Origin: Neolewinella persica DSM 23188 | GTDB taxonomy: Bacteria; Bacteroidota; Bacteroidia; Chitinophagales; Saprospiraceae | NCBI RefSeq assembly: GCF_000373105.1 | Contig: NZ_KB890447.1 | Location: 59,287-123,286 of the forward strand | Reading direction: 5' to 3' | DNA: 64,000 nt | Shown: positions 1 to 8,569 of the stretch, in pieces | Layout of the letters: each line of letters starts with the position of its first letter | Numbering within the stretch: position 1 is the stretch's first letter | The notes under the pieces: generated by a model | What the model was told of the DNA's origin: nothing | Database searches by the model: none | The model's input: only the letters and a program-made list of their open reading frames with translations | Position numbers and translations under genes: made by a program

Positions 1-62
1 TACAAGCGAAGCGAGCTTCCCTTTGCGGCAGCACTACAAGACCACAAGTCTACAAGACCAAA
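1..62. repeat. Truncated copy of modular core-plus-tandem repeat (edge of window)
   Basis: Bases 1-34, read on the minus strand, contain GCTGCCGCAAAGGG followed by GCTCGCTTCGCTTGTA. This is the same core seen at 10184-10220 and, in diverged form, at 7777-7820 and 20005-20048. Bases 35-59 are a short direct repeat (CTACAAGACC, occurring twice around an ACAAGT spacer). The left part of the element lies outside the window. The core assignment comes from visual comparison of the copies. Confidence 0.6.
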
Positions 63-73
63 AAGACTAATAA

Positions 74-90
74 GGCGCGGCCGCAGGTGC
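74..90 (+). repeat. 17-bp interspersed motif, copy a
   Basis: Exact match to the consensus GGCGCGGMCGCAGGTGC with M = C, in the non-coding DNA upstream of ilvE. The rest of 1-528 holds the repeat above, a candidate promoter at 359-366 and a palindrome at 421-440; I see no gene in it. Confidence 0.85.
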
Positions 91-358
91 AAAACGGGGC
101 TAAATGTGCAGGGATAAGACCTTTAGGTGGAGCGTGCAGGGTCGGGAAATTAGTCCTTCCGTTCATAATATTCATTAGGGCTCCTTCCCGCCATTGGATG
201 ACAAGTTGTATTTTGTGAGGATCAAGACAATGTTACGGTAGCTTTCGCGCCCACCTGGAGGGATCGGCTCATTAGAATCTCAACTTTGACGCAGCAGGAA
301 TAGTCAAAAAAATCTTGAAATGCTTTCTGCTGTTTTTAAGAGAAAGGACGTGCGAAAT

Positions 359-366
359 TAAATTTG
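359..366 (+). promoter_or_regulatory. Candidate -7 box upstream of ilvE
   Basis: TAAATTTG fits the Bacteroidota -7 consensus TAnnTTTG. I found no clear TTG at the -33 position, and the distance to the ilvE ATG (about 160 nt) is long, so this is a weak call. Confidence 0.3.
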
Positions 367-420
367 GAACCCGTCTTTTTTATCCTCAACTTTGCCGTAG
401 GTTAACCACTTACTGCACCT

Positions 421-440
421 GCCCCGATAGCTATTGGGGC
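421..440. repeat. 20-bp near-palindrome
   Basis: GCCCCGATAGCTATTGGGGC is self-complementary apart from one central G/T pair. It sits in the ilvE leader, 89 nt before the start codon. Similar ATAGCTAT-centred palindromes are common intergenic elements in Bacteroidota. Whether it acts on ilvE is unknown. Confidence 0.5.
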
Positions 441-528
441 GCCTGCTTATTCACCACAAGGCAGGCGACGAAAAGCTGAGGTGTGTTGCCTTTTCTTCAC
501 CCCCGAACCAAATCCAAATCGAAAACTC

Positions 529-1590
529 ATGATTGCCACACAGATCCCAGTAGAAAAAGTACAGCAAAGTCGTATCTCCACCGTCGATTGGAACAACCTC
601 CCGTTCGGTAAGATTTTCAGTGACCACATGTTCCTTGCCGACTATGTAGACGGCGAATGGATCAATGACCGCATTGTGCCCTTCGGCCATTTTACCATTC
701 ACCCGGCCAGCATGGTGCTACATTACGGCCAGGCGATCTTTGAAGGAATGAAGGCGAGTAAACTGGAAGACGGTACTCCCGTCTTACTGAGCCCCATCGA
801 CCACGCCAAACGCCTCAATGCAAGTGCCCGGAGGATGATGATGGCGGAGTTCCCGGAAGAACGTTTTGTTGAAGCCATAAGCCAGTTGGTTGCCCTTGAT
901 AAAGATTGGATTCCACCAGTAGCGGGCAGCGCGCTCTACCTCCGTCCTTATATGTTCTCCACCGATGAGTTCATTGGCGTTCGCCCCAGCGAAACTTACC
1001 GTTTCTGCATCTTTACGGCGCCCGTAGGACCTTACTACGCTAAGCCCGTTCGCCTTGTAGTCGAGCAACATTATGTCCGGGCGGTGCCCGGCGGTACCGG
1101 CGAGGCTAAAGCTGCCGGCAATTACGCAGGTAGCCTCCGGCCAGCCTACGAAGCCCAGCAAAAAGGCTTCGATCAGGTGGTTTGGATGGGCGGCCCGAAC
1201 AAAACGCAGATTCAGGAAGTCGGCACCATGAACATCTTCTTCGTGATCGATGGCGAAGTAGTCACCCCCGCAACCGACGGTGCCATCCTTAAAGGTATAA
1301 CCCGCAAAAACTTCATTACCATCCTCCGTGACCAGGGTTATAAAGTCACTGAGCGAGTGGTGGAAATCGACGAAATCGTTGAAGCCCATGAAGCCGGTAC
1401 GCTCCAGGAGATGTTCGGCGCCGGCACCGCCGCCGTGGTCAGTCACGTAGCTGAACTCCAGTATGGTGATAAACTCATGACGCTGCCCGCAGTGGAAGAT
1501 CGCAAGATTGGACCAATGCTCAAAAAATACATTGACGGGCTGCGGACAGGCACCGTAGAAGATAAATTCAATTGGTTGGTAAAGGTCTGA
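529..1590 (+). CDS. ilvE: Branched-chain amino acid aminotransferase
   Basis: PLP-dependent fold-IV aminotransferase that interconverts Leu/Ile/Val with their 2-oxoacids, the last step of branched-chain synthesis, using glutamate. At 353 residues it has the usual length of type-II bacterial BCATs. The PLP-binding lysine is K194 in EAKAAGNYAGS, and a GTAAVVSHV segment near the C-terminus forms part of the phosphate-binding region. The ATG at 529 is preferred over the upstream GTG at 481, because the extra 16 residues are not family-like and lie in repeat-bearing leader DNA. The gene stands alone and is followed by a hairpin. Confidence 0.95.
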   Translation: MIATQIPVEKVQQSRISTVDWNNLPFGKIFSDHMFLADYVDGEWINDRIVPFGHFTIHPASMVLHYGQAIFEGMKASKLEDGTPVLLSPIDHAKRLNASARRMMMAEFPEERFVEAISQLVALDKDWIPPVAGSALYLRPYMFSTDEFIGVRPSETYRFCIFTAPVGPYYAKPVRLVVEQHYVRAVPGGTGEAKAAGNYAGSLRPAYEAQQKGFDQVVWMGGPNKTQIQEVGTMNIFFVIDGEVVTPATDGAILKGITRKNFITILRDQGYKVTERVVEIDEIVEAHEAGTLQEMFGAGTAAVVSHVAELQYGDKLMTLPAVEDRKIGPMLKKYIDGLRTGTVEDKFNWLVKV

Positions 1591-1614
1591 TTACCCACAC
1601 CATGATCCTGATTA

Positions 1615-1649
1615 AACTGCCTGCTCTGCCTCCTGCGGAGCAGGCAGTT
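1615..1649 (+). terminator. Hairpin downstream of ilvE
   Basis: AACTGCCTGCTC and GAGCAGGCAGTT form a 12-bp stem around an 11-nt loop, 25 nt after the ilvE stop. There is no long T-run, so it may be a repeat-derived or weak terminator. Confidence 0.5.
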
Positions 1650-1839
1650 CTGTGTTATGCTTTCAGGTGCCTTTGACAGAAGCAACCGTTATTGTGCGAA
1701 AAAAATCTCCGAAGTTGTAGGTGTTTCTACGTGATGTTGGGCAAAGGTTTTTTCCTACGCCTAAGGCGTGCCTATTTTAACGCTGGGTAACCGCTTAGCG
1801 GTTGTTCACTATTTAAGAGAATCACCAACCACACCCATA

Positions 1840-3600
1840 ATGAAAAGATTTTTCTTTTTTGCCCTCGTACTGGGCACAATTGCCGTTGCGTGCAAACAAG
1901 ATCCGGGCGATACAAACAAACCCGAAAAAAAGGAACCTGAACCGGAAGCCTATACTCCGGAGGATTGGACCTTCTTTGACCAGGGCTGGAACGCTGCCAA
2001 ACGGGACAGCTTCTGGTTCGTTACCCAGGGGTCACGGGTCATGCCCTACACTTGGTTCGCCGCCCTGGAGGAGCCTACCGGAGAAAACCCGATGTTTACG
2101 CCCCGGCGTATGGACGATCTGGGCTATTTGCCGGCACCGGTATCCACGCTGAACCCGAAGGGCCTGCCGGTTGGCTTCGCCCTGGATACGGACAAGTCCA
2201 CCGGAGAGACCTTCGTAGGCTTTACCTGCGCTGCCTGCCATACTAATGTGGTCAAATATGATGGTAAAGCTTTTTTGGTCGATGGGGCTCCGGCCCTCGC
2301 CGACTTTGTCGGCCTTTACGATGACATCGTTACGACCCTGGTGTCCACCCGGGATGACGCGGATAAATTCGATCGATTTGCCCACAAAGTGTTGGCGGAT
2401 AAGTATGACGACGCTTCGGTCAACCAACTGAAAGCGGCACTGGCCTCGCTTGCCGCTGATTCGGAACTGAGGCAAAGTACGGCAGCATTACCGGACCACT
2501 ACCCCAGTGATTTCACCAGCTACGGCCGCCTGGATGCTTTTACCAACATCGAAAACGCGGGTTCCGTTTTAGCGCTCGATATGCCGGGCAACGGTAACCC
2601 GGCCATCGGTCCGGTATCCTACCCATTCCTGTGGGGGACGCATCAATCTGATGTCGTTCAGTGGAACGGTAGTGCTTCCAACATCCCGCGCTCCATTGGC
2701 CCGTTGGTACGCAATACTGGTGAAGTTGTTGGCGTATTTGGCGGGTTGAAAATCACTAAGCCAGAAGGGAAACCGAAAGTGCCATTATTGCCCTTCGATT
2801 ACGCTTCGACGGCTAACTTCCCCGGCTTGATCGCCCTGGAGAATTTGGTAAAAACCCTTAAGTCACCGCAATGGAACGATACTAATGGCAACCTGCCCGC
2901 GGTCAATCCGGAACTCGTAGCTCAGGGAGCGGTTCTTTTTGGGAAGACCTGTGCCGGTTGTCACCAGGTAGTAGCCATGGAAGATCAGCTACTCAACTAC
3001 AAATCGAAGATGGTCCCCATCGGTAAAATAGGGACTGACCCTACTACCGCGATGATTGCACTGACAAACGTAGCTGCTACGGGAATATTGGAGGGAATGA
3101 AGGTCGAGATCCTAGACGGACCGGTTATGGCAGACACCATGCCGGCCATCACCATTCCGGTTAACGGAGTAGCGGGGCTGCTGGCGCCAATGCTCATAGA
3201 GATGATGCAGGAAAAGTCTCACGGGGAGATAAATATGCAAGGCCATTCCCGTGGAGTAGGCCACGCTCAAGACGAACCTACAGCGGCACCTAACCCGAGC
3301 TATAAGGCCCGCCCCCTCAACGGTATCTGGGCAACTGCGCCTTATTTACACAACGGTTCCGTACCTAACCTGTGGGAACTGCTCAAAAAACCGGAAGATC
3401 GGGTCACGGAGTTTTGGGTAGGTAGCCAGGACTTTGACCCCAAAAATGTAGGCTTTATAACCAACGAAGGAAAAAACCTTTTTAAGGTTAAGCACCAGGG
3501 TGAAGTAATGCCTGGCAACTCTAATGGCGGACACGTTTACGGTACTGGCAGGACCGACGAAGAGAAGTGGGCGCTGGTGGAGTACCTCAAAACGCTGTAG
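1840..3600 (+). CDS. Diheme c-type cytochrome, RoxA-like, lipoprotein
   Basis: Exported electron-transfer or oxidase-type protein of 586 residues. The start at 1840 gives a typical lipoprotein signal (MKRFFFFALVLGTIAVAC) with a lipobox cysteine; the longer upstream frame would bury this signal. Two haem-binding motifs are visible, CAACH at residues 130-134 and CAGCH at 371-375. Near residue 500 the segment LNGIWATAPYLHNGSVPNL is the hallmark of the RoxA/cytochrome-c-peroxidase-like diheme family. No rubber-degradation or partner gene is nearby, so the substrate cannot be named. The gene stands alone and ends at a hairpin. Confidence 0.8.
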   Translation: MKRFFFFALVLGTIAVACKQDPGDTNKPEKKEPEPEAYTPEDWTFFDQGWNAAKRDSFWFVTQGSRVMPYTWFAALEEPTGENPMFTPRRMDDLGYLPAPVSTLNPKGLPVGFALDTDKSTGETFVGFTCAACHTNVVKYDGKAFLVDGAPALADFVGLYDDIVTTLVSTRDDADKFDRFAHKVLADKYDDASVNQLKAALASLAADSELRQSTAALPDHYPSDFTSYGRLDAFTNIENAGSVLALDMPGNGNPAIGPVSYPFLWGTHQSDVVQWNGSASNIPRSIGPLVRNTGEVVGVFGGLKITKPEGKPKVPLLPFDYASTANFPGLIALENLVKTLKSPQWNDTNGNLPAVNPELVAQGAVLFGKTCAGCHQVVAMEDQLLNYKSKMVPIGKIGTDPTTAMIALTNVAATGILEGMKVEILDGPVMADTMPAITIPVNGVAGLLAPMLIEMMQEKSHGEINMQGHSRGVGHAQDEPTAAPNPSYKARPLNGIWATAPYLHNGSVPNLWELLKKPEDRVTEFWVGSQDFDPKNVGFITNEGKNLFKVKHQGEVMPGNSNGGHVYGTGRTDEEKWALVEYLKTL

Positions 3601-3623
3601 GTCTTCTGTATGGTCTTTTAGTT

Positions 3624-3658
3624 AGGCTCCGGCACCTCATATCATGATGTCGGAGCCT
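3624..3658 (+). terminator. Terminator of the diheme cytochrome gene
   Basis: AGGCTCCG and CGGAGCCT pair as an 8-bp GC-rich stem 24 nt after the stop, followed by TTGCTGTGTTT. The T-tract is imperfect. Confidence 0.6.
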
Positions 3659-3777
3659 TGCTGTGTTTAACCTTTTGCAAGTCTGGGTAGCGTGCCCTAT
3701 AAGCGCGTAGGAGGTCTATTTGGACAAAGGCCGTGTGCAAAAATTAACCAAGCGAATGCTCGCCTAAAAGCCTGCGG

Positions 3778-3999
3778 CTACGCCTCCTCCCTGTCCCAGT
3801 CTGTTTGTCCCACATAAATGAGGACCATCCCCACGATGATCATCAGGATGCGGACAACAAAGGATACGGCTACGTTCCAGCGATAGAGCCATTCTAGCAG
3901 AATGAAATCAACCCCGACCACGTTAAGGAAGAAGGTGACAATGCCCACGAACATCAGCAGAAAACCGATGACGGTGAGGGTGGTGGCGTTTTTTAGCAT
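3778..3999 (-). CDS. Small membrane protein, two or more TM helices
   Basis: A 73-residue protein starting MLKNATTLTVIGFLLMFVG. Hydrophobic stretches at about residues 8-30 and 45-65 suggest two inner-membrane helices, followed by a short charged tail (GQTDWDREEA). The frame is open much further upstream (to 4494), but that part runs antisense to the HMG-CoA lyase gene, so the ATG at 3999 is the likely start. I do not recognise the family. It is divergent from the neighbouring lyase gene. Confidence 0.6.
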   Translation of the reverse strand: MLKNATTLTVIGFLLMFVGIVTFFLNVVGVDFILLEWLYRWNVAVSFVVRILMIIVGMVLIYVGQTDWDREEA

Positions 4000-4097
4000 G
4001 TCGGAGATAGTAGTTTGGTGTAAAACTACGGAGCAGGACGTGGTGTTGAGCAGATAGCCATTATTTTTACCAAGTACTGACCCCAACCCTATTTTTC

Positions 4098-4135
4098 GAC
4101 AACCTGACAACTCGACAACCCGACAACTCGATATT
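4098..4135. repeat. GACAAC-type tandem repeat
   Basis: Four imperfect copies of an 8-9-nt unit, CGACAACCT / GACAACT / CGACAACCC / GACAACTCG, lie just upstream of the HMG-CoA lyase gene. The same unit builds the inverted arms at 11790-11877 and a short stretch at 12252-12275. Confidence 0.7.
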
Positions 4136-4152
4136 CTTAGCCCGTAACCAAG

Positions 4153-5019
4153 TTGATTTTGCCCACCACCACCACTAATTCGATTAAGATCATCGAATGC
4201 CCGCGCGATGCCATGCAAGGGCGTCACGACTTTATCCCCACCGAGACCAAGGCCGCCTACATTCAGCAGTTGTTGGCTTGTGGCTTTGATAGCCTTGACT
4301 TTGGCAGCTTCGTTTCTCCGAAGGCTATTCCGCAAATGCGGGATACTGCGGAAGTACTCAGTAGGTTGGACCTGAGCGCCACGGCTACTAAGCTGCTGGC
4401 GATTGTGGCAAATCGTCGTGGGGCGGAAGCCGCCCTGTCGCACCCCGAGATACAGTACCTCGGCTACCCCTTCAGCGTAAGTGAGACGTTTCAACTACGC
4501 AATACCAATGCCACGCTGGCGGAGAGTGTAGACCGGGTCAAACAAATCCAGGAACTCACCGTGGCCGCCGGAAAGGAAATGGTCGTGTACCTCAGCATGG
4601 GCTTCGGGAACCCCTATGGCGACCCATGGAATGTGGAAGTGGTGGAGCAGTGGGTCAGCCGCCTTGCGGAGCTGGACATCAAAATTTTTCAACTGTCCGA
4701 CACCATTGGCGTCAGCGCTCCCGCCAGCATCAGCTACCTGTTCAGCAGTCTTATCCCCAGGTACCCCAACCTGGAAATTGGCGCTCACCTGCACACCACA
4801 CCAAACACCTGGGAAGAGAAGATCGCCGCCGCCGCCGCTGCCGGTTGCCAACGGTATGATGGGGCCATCCGCGGATTTGGTGGTTGCCCCATGGCCAAGG
4901 ATGACTTGACGGGGAATATGCCGACGGAACGTCTGTTCGACTACTTTGGCTTTGAAGCCACGGGGGTAAGTAAAGACGCATTCTCGTTAGCCATGGCATC
5001 TTCTTTGACCGTCTTTTAG
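4153..5019 (+). CDS. mvaB: Hydroxymethylglutaryl-CoA lyase
   Basis: Cleaves HMG-CoA to acetyl-CoA and acetoacetate in leucine degradation. The protein has about 288 residues in an HMGL-like TIM barrel. It shows the N-terminal IIECPRDAMQG motif (catalytic Arg/Asp), the metal-site GAHLH motif, and the signature GFGGCPMAKDDLTGN with the catalytic cysteine. No ATG precedes the conserved N-terminus, so translation probably begins at TTG 4153 or TTG 4159. No other leucine-catabolic gene is adjacent. Confidence 0.92.
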   Translation: MILPTTTTNSIKIIECPRDAMQGRHDFIPTETKAAYIQQLLACGFDSLDFGSFVSPKAIPQMRDTAEVLSRLDLSATATKLLAIVANRRGAEAALSHPEIQYLGYPFSVSETFQLRNTNATLAESVDRVKQIQELTVAAGKEMVVYLSMGFGNPYGDPWNVEVVEQWVSRLAELDIKIFQLSDTIGVSAPASISYLFSSLIPRYPNLEIGAHLHTTPNTWEEKIAAAAAAGCQRYDGAIRGFGGCPMAKDDLTGNMPTERLFDYFGFEATGVSKDAFSLAMASSLTVF

Positions 5020-5088
5020 GTTGGGGAAATGATTGAATAATTGAATGAGCGAATTTTCGTCTACGCGGACGCGAAAGCGCGCAGCGCT

Positions 5089-6216
5089 TTACAGCGTGCC
5101 GCGTACTTCCTGTTCCCGCTCAATAGCCTCAAACAACGCCTTAAAGTTGCCTTTACCAAAACTGGTAGCGCCTTTACGTTGGATGATTTCGAAGAAAACC
5201 GTGGGCCGGGGCTGTACGGGCTTCGTGAAGATCTGCAGGAGGTAACCTTCGTCGTCGCGGTCAACGAGGATGCCGAGTTCGCGGAGCGGGCTGAGGTCTT
5301 CGTCGATGTCGCCAACGCGGTCGAGTAGGGTATCGTAGTAGCTGTCGGGGACCCGGAGGAACTCCATACCACGGGCCTTCAGGGCCCTCACGGTGGAGAT
5401 CACATCATCCGTAGCTACCGCAATGTGTTGGATGCCAGGACCGCAATGGAACTCGAGGTACTCCTCAATCTGGCTCTTTTTCAGGCCGGGGGCAGGTTCG
5501 TTGATGGGGAATTTGACGCGGCCGTTTCCGTTGCTCATTACCTTACTCATCAGCGCAGTGTACTTGGTGGAAATGTCTTTGTCGTCGAAGCTGATGAGTT
5601 GCTTGAAGTCCATCACTTCGGCGTACCAGTTGACCCATTTGTTCATCTCCCCAAGGGCAACGTTGCTGACCATGTGGTCAATAAATTTCAGGCCGATGGG
5701 CTCGGGGCGGTATTCCGGGCTCCAGGCAGCGTAGCCTGGCATGAAGGGTCCGGTGTAGTCCTTGCGTTCCACGAATTCGTGGATGGTGTTACCAAAGCTC
5801 TGGATTTGGGCGCGGACGCAGGTGCCAAATTCGTCTTTTGAAGACCAGGGTTCGGATACGGACTCCGCGCCACGGCTAACGGCCGTTTCGTAAGCCTTTG
5901 CAGCGTCATCGACCCAAAGCGCAACACAACGCACGGTGTCCCCGTGCAAGTCGTGCAAACGGCCAATTTCCGTCCCTTTGGTCAGCGGGCTGGTCAGCAC
6001 CAGGCGAATCTTATCCTGGACCACGACGTAGCTCTCCCGGTCCTTAAGACCGGTGCTGAGCCCAGCGTAAGCCAGCGGTTGAAAACCCATGCACGACTGG
6101 TAAAAGTGGGCGGCCTGGCGGGCATTTCCTACGTACAATTCCACATAATCCGTACCCAATAAAGGGAAGCTGTCGGTGGTGGTGAAGGGGGCTTTTTCTG
6201 TGGCTACAGCGGACAT
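5089..6216 (-). CDS. hppD: 4-Hydroxyphenylpyruvate dioxygenase
   Basis: Fe(II) dioxygenase that converts 4-hydroxyphenylpyruvate to homogentisate in tyrosine degradation. It is 375 residues long with two vicinal-oxygen-chelate domains. The three iron ligands are visible at H181 (FIDHMVSN), H264 (GIQHIAVA) and E343 (FFEIIQR), and the C-terminal helix GKGNFKALFEAIEREQE is typical. The start at 6216 is placed 34-39 nt behind a well-formed promoter. The gene is convergent with the HMG-CoA lyase gene and no other tyrosine-catabolic gene is in the window. Confidence 0.95.
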   Translation of the reverse strand: MSAVATEKAPFTTTDSFPLLGTDYVELYVGNARQAAHFYQSCMGFQPLAYAGLSTGLKDRESYVVVQDKIRLVLTSPLTKGTEIGRLHDLHGDTVRCVALWVDDAAKAYETAVSRGAESVSEPWSSKDEFGTCVRAQIQSFGNTIHEFVERKDYTGPFMPGYAAWSPEYRPEPIGLKFIDHMVSNVALGEMNKWVNWYAEVMDFKQLISFDDKDISTKYTALMSKVMSNGNGRVKFPINEPAPGLKKSQIEEYLEFHCGPGIQHIAVATDDVISTVRALKARGMEFLRVPDSYYDTLLDRVGDIDEDLSPLRELGILVDRDDEGYLLQIFTKPVQPRPTVFFEIIQRKGATSFGKGNFKALFEAIEREQEVRGTL

Positions 6217-6254
6217 TGCTATTTATTTAGTTGTTAAGGCAATAATTGCTTGCG

Positions 6255-6285
6255 CAAAAGTAGTGATTTCGACTGACGCTTGCAA
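6255..6285 (-). promoter_or_regulatory. Promoter of hppD
   Basis: On the minus strand TTG (6283-6285) and TACTTTTG (6255-6262) are separated by 20 nt. This matches the Bacteroidota sigma-ABfr promoter (TTG, 19-21 nt, TAnnTTTG). It would give a leader of about 30-35 nt. Confidence 0.7.
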
Positions 6286-6360
6286 TATAAACGGGTAAGA
6301 AGATGGTTGATTGTCTGTAGGTGCTGCCGGTTAACTTTCGCTGCCTTTTACCCTTTCCCT

Positions 6361-6377
6361 GCACCTGCGTTCGCGCC
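6361..6377 (-). repeat. 17-bp interspersed motif, copy b
   Basis: GCACCTGCGTTCGCGCC is the reverse complement of the consensus with one mismatch. It lies in the hppD/methyltransferase intergenic space and is preceded by TTTTACCCTTTCCCT, which resembles the flank of copies e and f. Confidence 0.7.
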
Positions 6378-6497
6378 TGCTGCTTCTGGTGCAGGTATTT
6401 AAGCTACCTTGGCTCGTACTAACGACAACGATGGTTCCGTTAACAACCCATTCGTAAGTCCGACGACCTACTACTTACTACTACTATAAGCTAATAA

Positions 6498-7484
6498 ATG
6501 CCCCATCATCAAAACCTGGCTGACATCACCAATGTCTTGCTGGATGAACAAACCCGGGGCGACCTCCTCTCCGAAACGCTCGACCAATACCGCGATATTT
6601 TACTCACTGCCTCGGGCATTGACCTTGGTGGAGAGGAAGAGATGGATTGCGTGCATACCGGCGCGGGTGTTGCCATCGGTACTACCTGGGCAGCGCTGTG
6701 TATCGATGACCTCCTGCGGACGAAGCGTTTCGTCAGCGGCCTCTACCAGGCTGTTGTATCGACGAAGGCACGCCGTGACGGCCCCGTACATATTCTCTAT
6801 GCAGGCACCGGCCCATGGGCTACGCTCTTTCTGCCGCTTACCTCCCGGTTCAGTGCACAGGAACTGCGCGTAACCTGTATTGAAATTAACGGGGGAAGCT
6901 ACGCCAGTGTCCAGCGAACATTCGATCAGCTTGGGCTGAGCGATTACGTCGAAGCCTTCATCCAAACGGATGCCGCTACCCACGTCATTTCAGGAGGTAC
7001 TCCGATTGACATCATGCTGACCGAAACCATGCAGTATTGCCTGATTGATGAGATGCAAGTGCCCATCGCCCTAAACCTGATGAGGCAACTTGCGGAGGAT
7101 GTTATCATGGTTCCGGAACGCATCATCGTTAGCCTGGGCGTCTTGGAAGACGAAACGAATCGGTTCGTTCGCAGTGATTTCGGGCCTGTTTTTACCCTGG
7201 ACAAGGCTACGCTCAAAGCTTATTTACCCATTACCGGAAGCCTTGATTTTCCAACTTTCCGCCTGCCCGTTCCTCTGCCTGGAAAAACACCTGAGGGGCC
7301 GCTGGCCCTTCTGACCACCATCCAGGTTTTTGGCGGCCAGAACCTCACCCACTACGAAAGCGGTCTTACCAACCCGCAGATCATCGGTCAGTATCCCACT
7401 ACGGATAACCCGCTTGCGGCAATAGATTTTACATACCAGTTGGAGCCTACACCATTGCTGGAGATGGCGTTTATTAACGATTAG
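6498..7484 (+). CDS. SAM-dependent methyltransferase-like protein
   Basis: A 328-residue protein with a class-I Rossmann methyltransferase core. Motif I is ILYAGTGPWATLFLPL at about residues 99-114, the acidic end of strand 2 is VTCIEIN, and a post-motif acidic segment IDIMLTETMQ follows. The layout (N-terminal helical region, Rossmann core, C-terminal beta-rich half) recalls protein arginine methyltransferases, but I see no convincing double-E loop, so the substrate is unknown. The gene is flanked by repeats and a sulfatase remnant and has no obvious operon partner. Confidence 0.65.
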   Translation: MPHHQNLADITNVLLDEQTRGDLLSETLDQYRDILLTASGIDLGGEEEMDCVHTGAGVAIGTTWAALCIDDLLRTKRFVSGLYQAVVSTKARRDGPVHILYAGTGPWATLFLPLTSRFSAQELRVTCIEINGGSYASVQRTFDQLGLSDYVEAFIQTDAATHVISGGTPIDIMLTETMQYCLIDEMQVPIALNLMRQLAEDVIMVPERIIVSLGVLEDETNRFVRSDFGPVFTLDKATLKAYLPITGSLDFPTFRLPVPLPGKTPEGPLALLTTIQVFGGQNLTHYESGLTNPQIIGQYPTTDNPLAAIDFTYQLEPTPLLEMAFIND

Positions 7485-7555
7485 AGCGACTTCCTCACGG
7501 CGTTCGCGTTGCAGGGGAGCTTTGCTTCTGGTTACAGAGGTCGCATACGCTCCCG

Positions 7556-7750
7556 TTGCTGGGCGCCCTCGGCGCGTTCAATAGTATAGAACTGAGTTTA
7601 TTCGATTTGGGAAGTGATCCGAAAGAGCAGGAAAATGTGCTGGAGAAATGGCCGGATACGGTGGCCTATCGGACTGCCGTCGCCCAGGAATATCGGGAAG
7701 CTATTGGGGACAGCCACACGCAGACGAAAGGAAAGGAAGTTCGGCGTTGA
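7556..7750 (+). pseudogene. Remnant of a sulfatase C-terminus
   Basis: An open stretch of 64 residues contains SLFDLGSDPKEQENVLEK, followed by a helical segment. This is the extreme C-terminal signature of arylsulfatases (YDL..DP.E..N). Nothing upstream encodes the catalytic domain with its CxPxR site, and the preceding bases are repeat-like (GGCGCCCTCGGCGCG). I read it as the residue of a deleted sulfatase gene. A short expressed peptide cannot be excluded. Confidence 0.55.
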
Positions 7751-7776
7751 TGGAAGATTAGTCGCTTTGCGACTTA

Positions 7777-7954
7777 TTGCAGGTTGCAGCTACCGCATAA
7801 GGTTCTTCGCTCCGCTCGTTCAGGAGGTTTGTCAAAAATAGGCTAGCTAAAATTTGGCTGAATTGCCTGTGGCATTTTTTTTGTGCAACCTGCAACCTGC
7901 AACCTGCAACCTGCAACCTGCAACCTGCAACCTGCAACCTGCAACCTGCAACCT
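7777..7954. repeat. Modular hairpin repeat, TGCAACC type, copy 1
   Basis: The core at 7777-7820 begins TTGCAGGTTGCAGCTACCGC and ends TCGCTCCGCTCGTT. About 50 nt later comes GAATTGCCTGTGGCATTTTT, and then exactly ten tandem copies of TGCAACC (7884-7953). The left GCAGGTTGCAG is the reverse complement of the tandem unit, so the whole can fold into a hairpin. The same architecture, with the same ten copies, is at 20005-20181. The tandem part falls in an open frame that extends the sigma factor upstream, but it is not coding. Confidence 0.85.
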
Positions 7955-7995
7955 TTTTTGACCCTGAGGCCACATTCGCTTAGTTCCAGGTGTCT

Positions 7996-8003
7996 TACCT
8001 TTG
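7996..8003 (+). promoter_or_regulatory. Candidate -7 box for the sigma/anti-sigma pair
   Basis: TACCTTTG matches TAnnTTTG and lies 21 nt before the ATG at 8024. I see no TTG at the expected -33 distance; the nearest TTG is about 35 nt upstream. Confidence 0.4.
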
Positions 8004-8023
8004 AAATCCTGGTAAGACCGCCG

Positions 8024-8569
8024 ATGCTAAGCATGAAAGAAAAGGAACTGATCGAAGGCGCCCTGAGGGGCGAGGAAGCCGCATCACGCGCGCTGTTCGA
8101 GCGGTATGCCCCAATGTTAATGGGGGTTTGCCAACGCTACTGCCGTACCCAGACAGAGGCGGAAGATGTGCTGCAAGACAGTTTCATTCGCTTATTCGAA
8201 AAATTACCGAAATACGGTTTTCAGGGATCGTTTGCGGGCTGGGCCCGCCGCCTTACCGTCAATGTTGCTCTGAAAACCTACCAGAGAAAACGGTTTGCGC
8301 TGGAGCAATCCGGCCTGGAGAACATCCCCGAAAAAGGAGGTGCTCCCACAGCCTACGCCGAACTTGGCGAAAAAGAATTATTGGAAATGGTGAAGGCACT
8401 GCCCGATGGCTACCGGTTGGTCTTTAACCTCTACGCCATCGAAGGCTACAGCCACAAAGAGATCGCCGAACAACTCGGCATTCAGGAAGCAAGTTCCCGG
8501 TCTCAGCTGCTCAAGGCGCGAAAAGTGCTGCAACGCCAAATAGAAATCCGTCAACGCATCGCCATATGA
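8024..8569 (+). CDS. RNA polymerase sigma factor, ECF subfamily
   Basis: A 181-residue extracytoplasmic-function sigma factor. Region 2 (residues about 20-85) contains EAEDVLQDSFIRLFEKLPKY and FAGWARRLTVN. Region 4 (about 125-175) contains LPDGYRLVFNLYAIEGYSHK, then a helix-turn-helix EIAEQLGIQEASSRSQLLKARK. The start at ATG 8024 (or 8033) follows a -7 box; the longer frame would translate tandem repeats. The stop overlaps the ATG of the next gene (ATGA), the usual coupling of an ECF factor to its anti-sigma factor. Confidence 0.9.
   Translation: MLSMKEKELIEGALRGEEAASRALFERYAPMLMGVCQRYCRTQTEAEDVLQDSFIRLFEKLPKYGFQGSFAGWARRLTVNVALKTYQRKRFALEQSGLENIPEKGGAPTAYAELGEKELLEMVKALPDGYRLVFNLYAIEGYSHKEIAEQLGIQEASSRSQLLKARKVLQRQIEIRQRIAI

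Noticed and set aside
784..1446. 220-codon minus-strand frame inside ilvE
   Set aside because: It is antisense to a clear BCAT, its composition is that of a shadow frame, and it has no family resemblance.
4000..4494. Long minus-strand frame over the HMG-CoA lyase start
   Set aside because: It is open only because it lies antisense to a well-supported gene; only the last 73 codons look like a protein.
7884..7953. TGCAACC tracts as a CRISPR array
   Set aside because: The units are 7 bp, contiguous and without spacers, and no cas gene is present.
7883..8023. Upstream extension of the ECF sigma gene
   Set aside because: The extra 47 residues are a translation of the tandem repeat and of a -7 promoter box; the sigma region 2 homology starts after ATG 8024.
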